Positions 36,677 through 46,684 of a stretch of 64,000 nt of DNA are shown here, in pieces; the first letter of the stretch is position 1; each line of letters starts with the position of its first letter. This DNA comes from Massilia aurea (GTDB taxonomy: Bacteria > Pseudomonadota > Gammaproteobacteria > Burkholderiales > Burkholderiaceae_D), in assembly GCF_014200505.1 (NCBI RefSeq), contig NZ_JACHBX010000003.1:558001-622000 (forward strand). The letters are read 5' to 3'. The position numbers were made by a program, and so were the translations under genes. A model generated the notes under the pieces. The model was not told the origin of the DNA. It did no database searches and saw only the letters and a list, made by a program, of their open reading frames with translations.

Positions 36677-37903
36677 ATGAGCATGGACCTGAAAGGCAAG
36701 CGCATCGTCCTGGGCCTGACTGGTGGTGTCGCCTGCTACAAGGCGGCCGAGCTGTGTCGCGCCCTGGTCAAGCACGGCGCCAGCGTGCAGGTCGTGATGA
36801 CCGAGGCGGCGACGCATTTCATCGGCGCCGTCACCATGCAGGCGGTGTCGGGCAACCCGGTCTACCTGGACCAGTGGGATGCGCGCATGGCCAACAACAT
36901 GGCCCACATTGACCTGACCCGGGGCGCCGATGCGATCCTGATCGCGCCCTGCTCGGCCGATTTCATCCGCAAGCTGGTGCACGGCGCGGCCGACGATCTG
37001 CTGTCGCTGCTGTGCGTGGCACGGCCGCGTCACGTGCCGCTGCACGTGGCGCCGGCGATGAACGTCGAGATGTGGGACAACCCGGCCACGCAGCGTAATG
37101 TAGCGCAGCTGCGCGCTGACGGCATTTGCCTGTTCGGCCCTGGCCGTGGCGCGCAAGCCTGTGGCGAGACGGGCATGGGGCGCATGCTCGAAGCGGATGA
37201 ACTGGTCGACGAACTGATTGCCTCGTTCCAGCAGAAGGTGCTGGCCGGCCGGCGCGTGATGATCACGGCCGGGCCGACGTTCGAGCCGATCGATCCGGTG
37301 CGCGGCATCACCAATCTGTCGTCCGGCAAGATGGGCTACGCCATCGCGCGCGCTGCGCGTGAAGCCGGCGCCGACGTCACGCTGGTCTCCGGGCCGGTGT
37401 CGCTGCCCACGCCGCATGGCGTGCGCCGCATCGACGTGCTCACCGCGCAGCAGATGCACGACGCCGTGATGGCCGGCGTCACGGGCCAGCACGTGTTCAT
37501 TGGCGTGGCCGCGGTGGCCGACTGGCGCGTGGTCAATGCCAGCGACCAGAAACTCAAGAAGACGCCTGATGGCGCCCCGCCGGCGCTGGAATTCGCGCAG
37601 AACGCGGACATCCTGGCCTCGGTCGCGGCAACCGTGTCGCTGTCGGGCTGGCCGTACTGCGTGGGCTTTGCCGCCGAATCCGAGCAGCTGGAAGCCTACG
37701 GCGCGGCCAAGCGCGAAAAGAAGGGCATCCCCCTGTTGGTCGGCAATATCGGGCCGCAGACCTTCGGCCAGGACGACAACACGATCATCCTGTTCGACGA
37801 ACACGGCCACGTGCTGCTCGAGCGCGCCGACAAGCTCACGCTGGCGCGCCAGCTGGTGTCCGAGATCGGCAAGCGCCTCGAACAACGCTCCCTGCTCACC
37901 TGA
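36677..37903 (+). CDS. coaBC: Bifunctional phosphopantothenoylcysteine decarboxylase / phosphopantothenate-cysteine ligase
   Basis: 408 residues. The N-terminal FMN-binding CoaC domain (about 1-190) shows [10 protein letters not shown], catalytic His in [21 protein letters not shown] and the catalytic Cys in [15 protein letters not shown]. The C-terminal CoaB ligase (about 195-400) shows [14 protein letters not shown] and the Lys-bearing [14 protein letters not shown]. It carries out two steps of coenzyme A synthesis. It starts 13 bases after lspA. Confidence 0.96.
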   Translation: MSMDLKGKRIVLGLTGGVACYKAAELCRALVKHGASVQVVMTEAATHFIGAVTMQAVSGNPVYLDQWDARMANNMAHIDLTRGADAILIAPCSADFIRKLVHGAADDLLSLLCVARPRHVPLHVAPAMNVEMWDNPATQRNVAQLRADGICLFGPGRGAQACGETGMGRMLEADELVDELIASFQQKVLAGRRVMITAGPTFEPIDPVRGITNLSSGKMGYAIARAAREAGADVTLVSGPVSLPTPHGVRRIDVLTAQQMHDAVMAGVTGQHVFIGVAAVADWRVVNASDQKLKKTPDGAPPALEFAQNADILASVAATVSLSGWPYCVGFAAESEQLEAYGAAKREKKGIPLLVGNIGPQTFGQDDNTIILFDEHGHVLLERADKLTLARQLVSEIGKRLEQRSLLT

Positions 37904-37941
37904 TCTGCTCATTTGATTACCTGTTTACCCAAGAATTTGTA

Positions 37942-38391
37942 ATGAAACATATCGATCTCAAAATCCTCGACCCGCGCCTGCAGGACCTGCTGCCGGCCTA
38001 CGCCACCCCGGGCAGCGCGGGCCTCGACCTGCGCGCCTGCCTCGATGCGCCATTGACCATCGCGCCAGGCGAAACCGTGCTGGTGCCGACCGGTCTGGCG
38101 ATCCATATCGGCGATCCGGGTTACGCCGCGATGATCCTTCCGCGCAGTGGCCTTGGCCACAAGAGCGGCATCGTGCTGGGCAATCTGGTAGGCTTGATCG
38201 ACTCCGATTACCAGGGCCAGCTGATGGTCTCTACCTGGAATCGCAGCAGCACCGCCTTCGTGCTGCAACCAATGGATCGGCTCGCGCAGCTGATCATCGT
38301 GCCGGTACTGCAAGTGGCTTTCAACGTGGTGACGGACTTCGCGTCGAGCGACCGTGGCGTCGGTGGCTTCGGCAGCACCGGCAAACAATAA
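37942..38391 (+). CDS. dut: dUTP diphosphatase
   Basis: 149 residues, trimeric dUTPase. All five motifs are visible: [11 protein letters not shown] (1), [11 protein letters not shown] (2), [11 protein letters not shown] with the catalytic Asp (3), [10 protein letters not shown] (4) and [11 protein letters not shown] (5), the flexible tail that closes on the substrate. It removes dUTP and supplies dUMP. coaBC-dut is a common pairing. Confidence 0.97.
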   Translation: MKHIDLKILDPRLQDLLPAYATPGSAGLDLRACLDAPLTIAPGETVLVPTGLAIHIGDPGYAAMILPRSGLGHKSGIVLGNLVGLIDSDYQGQLMVSTWNRSSTAFVLQPMDRLAQLIIVPVLQVAFNVVTDFASSDRGVGGFGSTGKQ

Positions 38392-38412
38392 CAAACCATG
38401 AGGAGCACCCCG

Positions 38413-39507
38413 ATGCGCATCCAGCGCCTGTACCGATTCACTTCCCCGGCGTTGATCGTCGCCACGGCAGCGCTGCTCGCTGCCTGCAGCACGCCGGGAC
38501 CAATGCAATCGTCGACCGAGCCGGGCGCCGTGCCGGTCGAACAGGCGCCGGGCAAGCCCGAGGTCACGCCGCAGATGGCCGCCGCCGCCGAGGTGCTCCA
38601 GCGCATGGCAACGCAGCACGACCGCCTGTACCGCGTCGCCGCCCCCCTCCTGATCGACAACGCCGCGCTGTGCACCAAGCACGCGCGCAACCTGCTGGGC
38701 TTCACGGCAAAGAACCGCTACACCTATCCGGGCCAGTACAACGAGGCAGCGTGGGTGGTGCTCGGTATGGACGAACATCTGCAGGTCACGAATGTCCTGA
38801 ACGGCAGCGGCGCGGCCAAGGCTGGCCTGCGCCAGGGCGACCGCCTGCTGGCCGCCGCCGGCACGCCATTGCCCGTGGGACCGAATGCCCTGAGCAAGGC
38901 CGGCGCCGTGTTCGGCCCGATCATGGCCAAGCAGGCCAGCCTGCCGCTGTCGATCGAACGCAGTGGCAAGCCGCGCGACCTCACCATTCCCGTCACGCGC
39001 GCCTGCGCCTTCGCCATTGAGCTGGGCAACGCCGACAACATCAACGCGTACGCCGACGGCAGCCGCGTGATGGTCACGCGCGGCATGCTGGGCTTCGCGC
39101 AGAACGATGACGAACTGGCGTACGTGGTAGCGCGCACGATGGCGCACAATATGCTGGGCCATGCGGCCACGCAGCGCAATGCGGCCACCATCGGCAGCAT
39201 CATCGACAACCTCACCGCCATCACGCCCGATACCTCGATGCTGATTGGCAGCGGCGGCATCAAGGCAATGCCGGCGGCCGACGACGTGGCAGCCGACCGC
39301 CTGGCGGTCTACCTGCTGGCACGCGCCGGCTACCGCTACGAAGGTGCGTCCGCATTCTGGAAGCGCCTGGCGGCGACCTACCCGGCCAAGATCCTCAATG
39401 GCTACACCGCGAACCACCCGGCCACGCCGATGCGCGTGGCGGCGATCGACAAGACCGTGGCCGAAGTCAAGGCCAAGCAAAGCGCCAAGAAACCGCTGGT
39501 GCCTTGA
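38413..39507 (+). CDS. M48-like PDZ lipoprotein with degenerate zinc site (probable pseudopeptidase)
   Basis: 364 residues. A lipobox (LLAACS) follows the signal peptide, so the protein is membrane-anchored. A PDZ-like domain sits at about 115-195 (VTNVLNGSGAAKAGLRQGDRLL). The region that aligns with M48 metallopeptidases has ARTMAHNMLGH at 240-250 where active members have HExxH followed by HNxxGH-like residues. Arg241 and Thr242 replace the zinc His and catalytic Glu; only His245 remains. The third ligand Glu, normally in an EAD motif, is Ala293 (DVAADR at 291-296). Loss of three of four key residues implies no protease activity. ATG 38413 has AGGAG seven bases upstream. A terminator follows at 39520. 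Confidence 0.8.
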   Translation: MRIQRLYRFTSPALIVATAALLAACSTPGPMQSSTEPGAVPVEQAPGKPEVTPQMAAAAEVLQRMATQHDRLYRVAAPLLIDNAALCTKHARNLLGFTAKNRYTYPGQYNEAAWVVLGMDEHLQVTNVLNGSGAAKAGLRQGDRLLAAAGTPLPVGPNALSKAGAVFGPIMAKQASLPLSIERSGKPRDLTIPVTRACAFAIELGNADNINAYADGSRVMVTRGMLGFAQNDDELAYVVARTMAHNMLGHAATQRNAATIGSIIDNLTAITPDTSMLIGSGGIKAMPAADDVAADRLAVYLLARAGYRYEGASAFWKRLAATYPAKILNGYTANHPATPMRVAAIDKTVAEVKAKQSAKKPLVP

Positions 39508-39519
39508 GCACTGGCCTGC

Positions 39520-39546
39520 GCGCCGACACGTGCGGCGCTTTTTTTG
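39520..39546 (+). terminator. Intrinsic terminator after the M48-like gene
   Basis: Stem GCGCCG / CGGCGC with a 7-base loop followed by seven T. It ends the ribF-to-M48-like transcript. Confidence 0.75.
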
Positions 39547-39590
39547 TATGATTGTCCATCTTATTCACCCGCCCCGGCGACACGAACACC

Positions 39591-40586
39591 ATGGACAGCA
39601 TCGACCTCGACGTACTGAAAACCTGCGCCGCCTGGCTTGACGGCGGCCAGCGCTGCCAGCTGGTCACGGTCATCAAGACCTGGGGTTCCAGCCCACGCCC
39701 GGTGGGCGCCACGCTGGCCATCTGCGAAGACGGCCAGGTGGTCGGCTCGGTCTCCGGCGGCTGCATCGAGGACGACCTGATCGCCCGCGTGCGCGACAAC
39801 GGCATCGAAATCACCCTCCCCGAAATCATCAGCTACGGCATCAGCGCCGACGAAGCGCACCGCTTCGGCCTGCCCTGCGGCGGCACCATCGAGCTGGCCA
39901 TCGAACCGCTGTCGGTCGACAGCGGCATCAACGAGCTGCTGGCGCGTCTTGGCGAGGGCGAACTGGTCGAGCGCAGCGTGCAGCTGGATACCGGCGCCGT
40001 CACGCTGTCCACGGCGCAGGCCACGGCCATCCAGCGCGTCGAGGATGGCGTACTGCACACGCTGCACGGCCCGCGCTGGCGCCTGTACATCATCGGCGCC
40101 GGCCCGCTGTCGCGCTTCCTGGCGCAGATCGCCGCCGGCATGGATTACCGCGTCACCGTGTGCGACCCGCGCGAAGAATACCGCAGCGGCTTTCACATTC
40201 CCGGTGTGACGCTGGTACACGCGATGCCCGACGACCTGGTGATCGACGCCAAGCTCGATGCGCGCAGCGCCGTCGTGGCGCTCACGCACGATCCGAAGCT
40301 GGACGATCTGGCGCTGATGGAAGCGCTCAAGTCCGAGGCCTTCTACGTCGGCGCGATCGGCTCGCGCGCCAACAACGCCAAGCGGCGCGAACGCCTCAAG
40401 CTGTTCGACCTGACGGATGTTGAGCTGGCGCGCCTGCATGGGCCGATCGGCCTGTACATCGGCAGCAAGACCCCGGCCGAAATCGCGGTGTCGATCATGG
40501 CTGAAATGACGGCCGTGAAGAACGCGGTGCCACAGACGCTACTCATGCCGCATGCGGCCGCACTGACGCTCGCCAGCGCCGCCTGA
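39591..40586 (+). CDS. XdhC/CoxI family protein
   Basis: 331 residues. The N-terminal XdhC_CoxI domain (about 10-80: VIKTWGSSPRPVGATLAI, GSVSGGCIEDD) and C-terminal Rossmann-like XdhC domain (about 160-300: YIIGAGPLSRFLA, AIGSRANNAKRRERL). Such proteins bind Moco, aid its sulfuration and insert it into xanthine-dehydrogenase-family enzymes. No such enzyme is adjacent, but moaA and mobA-moeA are 25 kb upstream. Starts just after the terminator at 39520, so it begins a new unit with the following transporter and glycosylase. Confidence 0.9.
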   Translation: MDSIDLDVLKTCAAWLDGGQRCQLVTVIKTWGSSPRPVGATLAICEDGQVVGSVSGGCIEDDLIARVRDNGIEITLPEIISYGISADEAHRFGLPCGGTIELAIEPLSVDSGINELLARLGEGELVERSVQLDTGAVTLSTAQATAIQRVEDGVLHTLHGPRWRLYIIGAGPLSRFLAQIAAGMDYRVTVCDPREEYRSGFHIPGVTLVHAMPDDLVIDAKLDARSAVVALTHDPKLDDLALMEALKSEAFYVGAIGSRANNAKRRERLKLFDLTDVELARLHGPIGLYIGSKTPAEIAVSIMAEMTAVKNAVPQTLLMPHAAALTLASAA

Positions 40587-40678
40587 CGAACGGGTATCGA
40601 TGGCAAGAAGCGGCTGGCACATTGCTGCCGGCCCTGCCACAATGGTCAGCCTGACAACTGGCCATTTCTTTCGACGTC

Positions 40679-41596
40679 ATGAACACCGCGAACATGCTGC
40701 GCCTCGTTGCGCTGGCCGCCATCTGGGGCGGCTCCTTCCTCTTCATGCGCATCGCCGCGCCGGTGCTCGGCCCGGCCGTGCTGATCGAATACCGGCTCGC
40801 ATTGGCGGCCGTGTTTCTTGCGCTGGTGAGCTGGGTGTTGCATCTGCGCGGGCGCGGTGCGCTGCTGAACGTACGGCGCCACTGGCAGCATTACCTGATC
40901 CTGGGCCTGTTCAACTCTGCCCTGCCCTTCTTGCTGTTCGCGTTTGCGGCGCGCACACTGTCGGCGTCGGTGCTGGCGGTGCTCAACGCCACCGCGCCGA
41001 TGTGGGGCGCGCTTGTCGGCGCCGTGTGGGCGCGCCAGCAGGTCACGCGGCGCAGCGCCCTCGGCCTGCTGCTGGGCACCGCCGGCGTTGCGCTGCTGGT
41101 CGGCTTTGATCATGTGACCGAACGGCCCGGCGCGGGCTTGGCCGTGGCCGCGGCGCTGATCGCCGCGTTCAGCTACAGCGTCGCCAGCCAGTACACGAAG
41201 TCGGCCGCCGCCAGCAAGGGCGGCGTGGCGCCGTTCGCCAATGCGCACGGCTCGATGTGGGCCTCGGCCCTGCTGGTGCTGCCGCTGGTCGCGTTCTTCC
41301 CGGCGCCGGGCGAGCCGACGGTTGGCATCATGGCCGCCGTGGTGACGCTGGGCGTGGTCTGCAGCGGCATCGCCTACATCGTCTATTTCAAGCTGATCGA
41401 AGACGTGGGCGCCACATCGGCGCTGACGGTCACGTTCCTCAGCCCCGTGTTCGGCATCCTGTGGGGCGCGCTGTTCCTGCATGAGGTGATCGGCTGGCAC
41501 ACGATCGCCGGTTCGGCGATCGTCCTGCTCGGCACGGCGCTGGTGACCGGATTCAAGCCGGCCTGGCGGCGCGTGCCAGCGCCAACGGGAATTTGA
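40679..41596 (+). CDS. EamA/DMT-superfamily transporter
   Basis: 305 residues, ten hydrophobic helices in two EamA repeats. WGGSFLFMRIAAP at the N-terminus and FLSPVFGILWGALFLHEVI in the second repeat are typical. Members export amino acids or other metabolites; the substrate is not predictable. Its stop TGA overlaps the next ATG by one base, so the two genes are translationally coupled. Confidence 0.9.
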   Translation: MNTANMLRLVALAAIWGGSFLFMRIAAPVLGPAVLIEYRLALAAVFLALVSWVLHLRGRGALLNVRRHWQHYLILGLFNSALPFLLFAFAARTLSASVLAVLNATAPMWGALVGAVWARQQVTRRSALGLLLGTAGVALLVGFDHVTERPGAGLAVAAALIAAFSYSVASQYTKSAAASKGGVAPFANAHGSMWASALLVLPLVAFFPAPGEPTVGIMAAVVTLGVVCSGIAYIVYFKLIEDVGATSALTVTFLSPVFGILWGALFLHEVIGWHTIAGSAIVLLGTALVTGFKPAWRRVPAPTGI

Positions 41597-42522
41597 TGAC
41601 TGCATCCCACGCGATCGCCCTGCCGCCCGGCTACCGCGTCGCCGACGTGCTGGCCTTCCATGGCCGCGATCCCGAGCGCGTGGCCGAGCAGGTCGACGCG
41701 GATGGCTTGCGCAAGGGCATCCTGCTCGGTGGTGTGCCGACGCTGCTGGACATCCGGTTCGAGGCCGGCGCAGCGCACTGCAGCGTGACCTTTGACGGCC
41801 CAAGCACGCCGGCCCTGGAGGTGCAGGCGCACGAGGCGCTGCTGAACGTGCTGGGCCTGCGGATCGATCCGGCGGCATTCGGCGCGGCAGTCCAGGACGA
41901 CCCGTGGTTGGGGCCGGTCGCGGCGCGCCAGCCGGGCCTGCGCATCGTGCAGTCGGCCACGATCTTCGAAGCGCTGACCTGGGCCATCATCGGCCAGCAG
42001 ATCAACCTGACATTTGCCATCGCGCTGCGCCGCACGCTCATTCAACTGGCGGGCCGCGCGCATTCGTCTGGCTTGTGGTGCTATCCGGAGGCGCTAGACG
42101 TGGCCCGGCTCGACATCAGCGAACTCACGGGCCGCAAATTCTCGAATGCCAAGGCCGAGACGATCCTGCGCGTGGCGCGCATGGTGGTCGATGGCAGCCT
42201 GGTGCTCGAGCGGCACGCTGGCGTGGAGGATATTTCTGGCTCAGCGAGCGCCGAGGTCAGCGAAACACTACTGGCCATCAAGGGCATTGGTCCGTGGACC
42301 GTTAATTACGTGCTGCTGCGCGGCTATGGCTACCCGGATTGCTCGCTGGAAGGCGACGTCGCGGTGCGCGCCGCCCTGCACAAGCTCTCTGGCAGCGCAG
42401 TCCGGCCAACGGTATCGGAAGCAGAGCGCATGCTGGCACGCTATGCGCCGCATCGCACGATGGCAGCTGCCTACCTGTGGGCGAGCCTGGCGGACGCACC
42501 GCCAACAAACGAGTCTGCCTAG
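41596..42522 (+). CDS. DNA-3-methyladenine glycosylase II (AlkA-like)
   Basis: 308 residues. The helix-hairpin-helix motif LLAIKGIGPWTVNYVLLRG (near residue 230) and the catalytic Asp254 in LEGDVAV are those of AlkA. The family removes alkylated purines from DNA in base-excision repair. The N-terminal AlkA_N domain spans about residues 1-100. There is no Ada-type methyltransferase beside it. Overlaps the transporter stop by one base. Confidence 0.9.
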   Translation: MTASHAIALPPGYRVADVLAFHGRDPERVAEQVDADGLRKGILLGGVPTLLDIRFEAGAAHCSVTFDGPSTPALEVQAHEALLNVLGLRIDPAAFGAAVQDDPWLGPVAARQPGLRIVQSATIFEALTWAIIGQQINLTFAIALRRTLIQLAGRAHSSGLWCYPEALDVARLDISELTGRKFSNAKAETILRVARMVVDGSLVLERHAGVEDISGSASAEVSETLLAIKGIGPWTVNYVLLRGYGYPDCSLEGDVAVRAALHKLSGSAVRPTVSEAERMLARYAPHRTMAAAYLWASLADAPPTNESA

Positions 42523-42525
42523 TCC

Positions 42526-42939
42526 CTAGTTCCAGCGCGGCAAACCATCGAACTGCTGCGCCCCCTCGCCCGAAAACCGGATCAACGCCGCCAGCGGGGC
42601 GATGGCCAGGTTATCGCACCCATATTTTCCGCCCAGCGCACTGGGAATTTTCAGGCAGTAGGTGCGCCCGTCGGTCAGTGGCCCCAGCGCGGCCTCGGCC
42701 AGGCACACGGCCTCGGGCATATACCAGTCGTTGAGAAAATCCTGGTTGTACGACAGGGCATCGAGCGCAGCGCGGTTGCTGGCCAGTGGTTCGCAACAGA
42801 GTTCGTGCGGGCGCAGGCACCAGAACTTGTCGTCCTCGTCGCGGATGATGAGATTGCCGAAGGCATTGGCGCCAAGCACTTCCACCGCGCTCATGCCGAC
42901 CCAGCCCCAGGCCTGGTTGATGTCGTCTACATCGATCAT
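42526..42939 (-). CDS. DUF1851 (Tdi1-type immunity) domain protein
   Basis: 137 residues. The sequence WGWVGMSAVEVLGANAFGNL with a later LTDGRTYCLKIPSALGGKYG and SGEGAQQFDGLP matches the pattern of the DUF1851/GAD-like family, whose best-known member protects Agrobacterium from the type VI effector Tde1. No effector or type VI gene is adjacent, so an orphan immunity or unrelated role must be kept open. ATG 42939 has AGGGG upstream. It lies tail to tail with the AlkA-like gene. Confidence 0.7.
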   Translation of the reverse strand: MIDVDDINQAWGWVGMSAVEVLGANAFGNLIIRDEDDKFWCLRPHELCCEPLASNRAALDALSYNQDFLNDWYMPEAVCLAEAALGPLTDGRTYCLKIPSALGGKYGCDNLAIAPLAALIRFSGEGAQQFDGLPRWN

Positions 42940-43068
42940 GACTTGCCCCTGACTTGTCGTCTGTTGCAAGTTGGACCGGGCAGGCTGGCGTGCATTGCAG
43001 CAGAGACGCGTGACGTTGCGCTGGATCGAGGCCGTTATGGAAGAGCAAGAGCCTCAGGACGAGGCCAG

Positions 43069-43105
43069 AAAAACGAAAAGCCGCTGATTCTTTCGAATCA
43101 ACGGC
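43069..43105 (-). terminator. Intrinsic terminator of the initiator tRNA
   Basis: An 11-bp stem (GCCGTTGATTC / GAATCAGCGGC on the reverse strand, one G-U pair) with a GAAA loop, followed by TTTTCGTTTTT. It ends the tRNA transcript ten bases past its 3' end. Confidence 0.85.
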
Positions 43106-43114
43106 CTCTAATCT

Positions 43115-43191
43115 TGGTTGCGGGGACAGGATTTGAACCTGTGACCTTCGGGTTATGAGCCCGACGAGCTGCCAGACTGCTCCACCCCGCG
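43115..43191 (-). tRNA. Initiator tRNA-fMet (anticodon CAT)
   Basis: 77 bases including an encoded CCA. The cloverleaf reads with acceptor stem CGCGGGG/CCCCGCA, so position 1 is C facing A72, the unpaired end that marks initiator tRNA. The anticodon stem has three consecutive G-C pairs (GGG...CCC) and anticodon CAT at 43155-43157. GTTCAAATC is the T-loop. A terminator follows. Confidence 0.97.
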
Positions 43192-43373
43192 TCTGTGAAA
43201 TGAATTATACGCCCCCGTGCGTCATTTAGCAAATCCAATCCTCAATGCATGGCTTATTGAAGAAACTTATATCTCGGCGAAGCGCGCGGGCACCCGCTGC
43301 AAACACGCCCCCTGGCCCTGCCGACGCCGCATTCGGTGTACAGTATTGCCACGACCAACCTGCCCTATCCACC

Positions 43374-43955
43374 ATGAAATTCTGCTCCGAGTGCGCCCAC
43401 CCTGTCGTGCTGGCCATTCCCGAAGGCGACAACCGGCCGCGCTACGTGTGCACGCACTGCAACACGATCCACTACCAGAACCCGAAGCTGGTCGTCGGTT
43501 CGATTCCCGTGTGGGAACGCGACGGCGAACTCCAGATCCTGCTGTGCAAGCGCGCGATCGAGCCGCGCTACGGCTACTGGACGCTGCCGGCCGGGTTCAT
43601 GGAAAACGAAGAGACCACCGAACAGGCGGCGCAGCGCGAAACCGAAGAAGAAGCCGGCGCCAATATCGAGCTTGGCCCGCTGTTTTCGCTGCTCAATGTC
43701 GCCCACGTACACCAGGTGCACCTGTTCTACCTGGCACGCCTGCGCGACCTCGACTATGCAGCGGGCATCGAAAGCCTCGACGTGCAATTGTTCACCGAAG
43801 CCACCATCCCCTGGGATGACCTGGCCTTCCCCACGATCCGTACGACGCTGGAACTGTTCTTTGCCGACCGGATCAAAGTGCGCGAGGGTGGTGACTTCGG
43901 CTTTCACAGCGTGGCCGTCAACCGCCCCATGATGGCCCCACGCGAACCGGACTGA
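43374..43955 (+). CDS. NUDIX hydrolase with N-terminal zinc ribbon
   Basis: 193 residues. Residues 1-30 form a four-Cys zinc ribbon (CSEC...CTHC). The Nudix box is complete around residues 76-98 (G-x5-E-x7-RET-x-EE-x-G). The domain layout is like that of NUDIX enzymes related to NudC/YfcD; the substrate is probably a nucleoside diphosphate derivative but cannot be set. Followed by aat after one base. Confidence 0.92.
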   Translation: MKFCSECAHPVVLAIPEGDNRPRYVCTHCNTIHYQNPKLVVGSIPVWERDGELQILLCKRAIEPRYGYWTLPAGFMENEETTEQAAQRETEEEAGANIELGPLFSLLNVAHVHQVHLFYLARLRDLDYAAGIESLDVQLFTEATIPWDDLAFPTIRTTLELFFADRIKVREGGDFGFHSVAVNRPMMAPREPD

Positions 43956-43956
43956 C

Positions 43957-44679
43957 ATGATTCCCTGGCTCGAGATCGACACGCCGTTCCCCGACGTCTC
44001 GAAGGCATTGACCGTTGAAGCGCCGGGCCTGCTTGCCGCCGGCGCCGACCTGTCGCCGGCGCGCCTGCTGCAGGCTTACCGCAACGGCATCTTCCCGTGG
44101 TTTTCCGAGGGCCAGCCGATCCTGTGGTGGAGCACCGATCCGCGCATGGTGCTCTACACCGACCAGTTCAAGGTCAGTAACAGCCTGGCAAAAACACTGC
44201 GCAAGATCGAGCGCAGCCGCCTGGATGGCGGGCGCTGGGACGTGCGCTTCGACAGCGCGTTCGACGACGTGATGCGCGCCTGCGCGGCGCCGCGGCGCGA
44301 CGGGCCCGGCACCTGGATTTCGGATGAGATCATTGCCGGCTACACGGGCCTGCACGCGCTGGGTTACGCGCACTCGGCCGAAGTCTGGCTCGACGGCGAA
44401 CTGGTGGGCGGCGCGTATGGCGTGTGCATCGGCCGCATGTTCTATGGCGAGTCGATGTTCGCACGCGTGTCCGATGCGTCCAAGGTCGCGCTGGCCTATC
44501 TGGTGGCGTTTCTGCGGCGCCATGGCGTCGACATGGTCGATTGCCAGCAGGAAACCGGCCACCTGGCCTCGCTCGGCGCGGCGCCGATTCCGCGCAGCCG
44601 CTTTCTCGAGCACGTCCACCGCGCGACCGCCAGGCCGGGCATCGGGTCATGGACAGTAACGTCACCGTTGCCTGGCTAA
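43957..44679 (+). CDS. aat: Leucyl/phenylalanyl-tRNA-protein transferase
   Basis: 240 residues. Transfers Leu or Phe from tRNA to N-terminal Lys or Arg so that ClpS/ClpAP degrades the protein. Signatures: [50 protein letters not shown], and [15 protein letters not shown]. It lies immediately upstream of bpt, so both N-end-rule transferases are encoded together. Confidence 0.96.
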   Translation: MIPWLEIDTPFPDVSKALTVEAPGLLAAGADLSPARLLQAYRNGIFPWFSEGQPILWWSTDPRMVLYTDQFKVSNSLAKTLRKIERSRLDGGRWDVRFDSAFDDVMRACAAPRRDGPGTWISDEIIAGYTGLHALGYAHSAEVWLDGELVGGAYGVCIGRMFYGESMFARVSDASKVALAYLVAFLRRHGVDMVDCQQETGHLASLGAAPIPRSRFLEHVHRATARPGIGSWTVTSPLPG

Positions 44680-44743
44680 CGGAATCGCCGCGCGGTTTTC
44701 GCTAGAATAGGCGACAACCCACGTCGTCCCGAGAGCTCCTTGC

Positions 44744-45472
44744 ATGACGCACCTACACGACCTGCCCTTCGCCACGCTGCAGTTCTACACCACGGCGCCC
44801 TATCCGTGCAGCTATCTCGACGCACGCCAGGCGCGCTCGCAGGTCGCGACGCCCTCGCACCTGATCAATGCCGATGTGTATTCCGAGCTGGTCAGGAGTG
44901 GCTTCCGGCGCAGCGGCATCTTCACCTACCGCCCGTATTGCGACGGTTGTCAGGCCTGCATCCCGGTGCGGGTCAGGTGCGCCGACTTCACGCCCAACCG
45001 TACCCAGCGCCGCGCCTGGAAGCGCCATGGCAACCTGGTGGCAATGGTCGCCAGCCTGGCTTTCTCGGACGAGCACTACGCACTCTATCTGCGCTACCAG
45101 ACCACGCGCCATGTGGGCGGTGGCATGGACCAGGACAGCCGCGACCAGTACGCCCAGTTCCTGCTGCAAAGCCGCGTCAACACGCGCCTGGTCGAATTTC
45201 GCGAGCCCGATGGCACTTTGCGCATGGTGTCGATCATCGACGTGCTGTCCGACGGCCTGTCGTCGGTGTACACCTTCTTCGACCCGGATGTCGAGAACGC
45301 GTCGTATGGCACCTACAACATACTGTGGCAGGTGAATCAGGCGCACGAGCTCGGGCTGTCGCATGTATACCTGGGCTACTGGATCGCGCAAAGCCCCAAA
45401 ATGGCGTACAAGATCAACTTCAGGCCACTCGAAGCACGTATTGACGGGCAATGGGGCGTTCTGGACGCCTGA
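44744..45472 (+). CDS. bpt: Aspartate/glutamate leucyltransferase
   Basis: 242 residues. This Ate1-like enzyme places Leu on N-terminal Asp or Glu, a route used by many non-enteric proteobacteria. Conserved segments: the cysteine pair in [41 protein letters not shown] and [15 protein letters not shown]. It follows aat by 64 bases and precedes pyrD. Confidence 0.96.
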   Translation: MTHLHDLPFATLQFYTTAPYPCSYLDARQARSQVATPSHLINADVYSELVRSGFRRSGIFTYRPYCDGCQACIPVRVRCADFTPNRTQRRAWKRHGNLVAMVASLAFSDEHYALYLRYQTTRHVGGGMDQDSRDQYAQFLLQSRVNTRLVEFREPDGTLRMVSIIDVLSDGLSSVYTFFDPDVENASYGTYNILWQVNQAHELGLSHVYLGYWIAQSPKMAYKINFRPLEARIDGQWGVLDA

Positions 45473-45586
45473 ACCTGTTGCCTGCCGGGTCCCCGGACAC
45501 AACCGCTAACAATTGCATTGATACTTCGTTACGTATGTTCCCTCGCCGCACGTTAGAATGATGGGGATACGTCAACCGAGTACCCC

Positions 45587-46636
45587 ATGCCAGACAAAAT
45601 TCTGTATACCCTCGTTCGTCCCGCATTGTTCTCGCTCGATCCCGAAGCGGCGCACAACCTGACCTTGCCCATGCTGCGTCGCGCAGCAGCGCTTGGCCTC
45701 ACAGGCGCGTTCCGGAAACCACGGCCCGATCCGCGCACCGTCATGGGTATCACGTTTCCCAACCCTGTCGGCCTGGCCGCCGGGCTGGACAAGGATGGCG
45801 CGTATATCGACGGCCTGGCAGCGCTGGGCTTCGGCTCCATTGAAATCGGCACCGTCACGCCGCGTGGCCAGGCCGGCAATCCGAAACCGCGCATGTTCCG
45901 GCTGCCGCGCGCGCGCGGCATCATCAATCGCATGGGGTTCAACAACGGCGGCGTCGACGCATTCGTGGCCAATGTGCAGGCGTCGCGCTTTTTCCAGGAA
46001 AAGCAGGGCGTGCTGGGTCTGAACATCGGCAAGAACGCCGACACGCCGATCGAGCGCGCCGCCGACGACTACCTGGAATGCCTGCGCAAGGTGTACCCGT
46101 ATGCCAGCTACGTGACGGTCAATATCTCGTCGCCGAACACGCAGAACCTGCGCCAGTTGCAGGGCGCGTCCGAACTCGACAGCCTGCTGTCGCAGCTCAA
46201 GCAGGAGCAGATGCGCCTGGCCGACCAGCATGGCCACTACGTGCCGCTCACGCTCAAGATCGCGCCGGACGTCGATGGCGACCAGATCCGCGACATCGCC
46301 GGCGCCCTGCTGCGCCACAAGATCGACGGCGTCATCGCCACCAATACCACGCTGAACCGGCGCGATGTCGAGGGCATGAAGCACGCGCAGCAAGCGGGCG
46401 GCCTATCGGGCGCGCCCGTGTTCGAGCAGTCGAACATCGTGATCCGCGCGCTCAAGACCGAACTGCGCGACGACATCCCGATCATCGGCGTGGGCGGCAT
46501 CATGCGCGGCATCGATGCACGCGCAAAGATCGCGGCCGGTGCCAAGCTGGTGCAGTTGTACAGTGGGTTGATCTACGCCGGGCCAGGCCTGGTGCGCGAT
46601 TGCGCGGACGTGCTGCGCGAGAAAAAGAAGAAGTAA
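45587..46636 (+). CDS. pyrD: Dihydroorotate dehydrogenase (quinone), class 2
   Basis: 349 residues. The N-terminal membrane-associated helices ([19 protein letters not shown]) that feed quinone are present. FMN-binding and catalytic segments include [35 protein letters not shown] with the catalytic Ser, and TNTTLNR. Oxidises dihydroorotate to orotate in pyrimidine synthesis. It faces cysB convergently across a hairpin at 46647-46677. Confidence 0.97.
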   Translation: MPDKILYTLVRPALFSLDPEAAHNLTLPMLRRAAALGLTGAFRKPRPDPRTVMGITFPNPVGLAAGLDKDGAYIDGLAALGFGSIEIGTVTPRGQAGNPKPRMFRLPRARGIINRMGFNNGGVDAFVANVQASRFFQEKQGVLGLNIGKNADTPIERAADDYLECLRKVYPYASYVTVNISSPNTQNLRQLQGASELDSLLSQLKQEQMRLADQHGHYVPLTLKIAPDVDGDQIRDIAGALLRHKIDGVIATNTTLNRRDVEGMKHAQQAGGLSGAPVFEQSNIVIRALKTELRDDIPIIGVGGIMRGIDARAKIAAGAKLVQLYSGLIYAGPGLVRDCADVLREKKKK

Positions 46637-46646
46637 GCAGCAAAGC

Positions 46647-46677
46647 CCGCCGGCGCCTTAACACAGGGTGCCGGCGG
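46647..46677. terminator. Hairpin between convergent pyrD and cysB
   Basis: A stem of about nine bp (GCCGGCGCC / GGTGCCGGC, one G-U pair on one strand) with an 8-base loop. T-runs are weak on either side, so it may be Rho-assisted. Confidence 0.4.
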
Positions 46678-46684
46678 CGCCTCC

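Noticed and set aside
42523..43114. Integrated element at the initiator tRNA
   Set aside because: The tRNA is intact and followed at once by its own terminator; no integrase or repeat of the tRNA 3' end was seen nearby.
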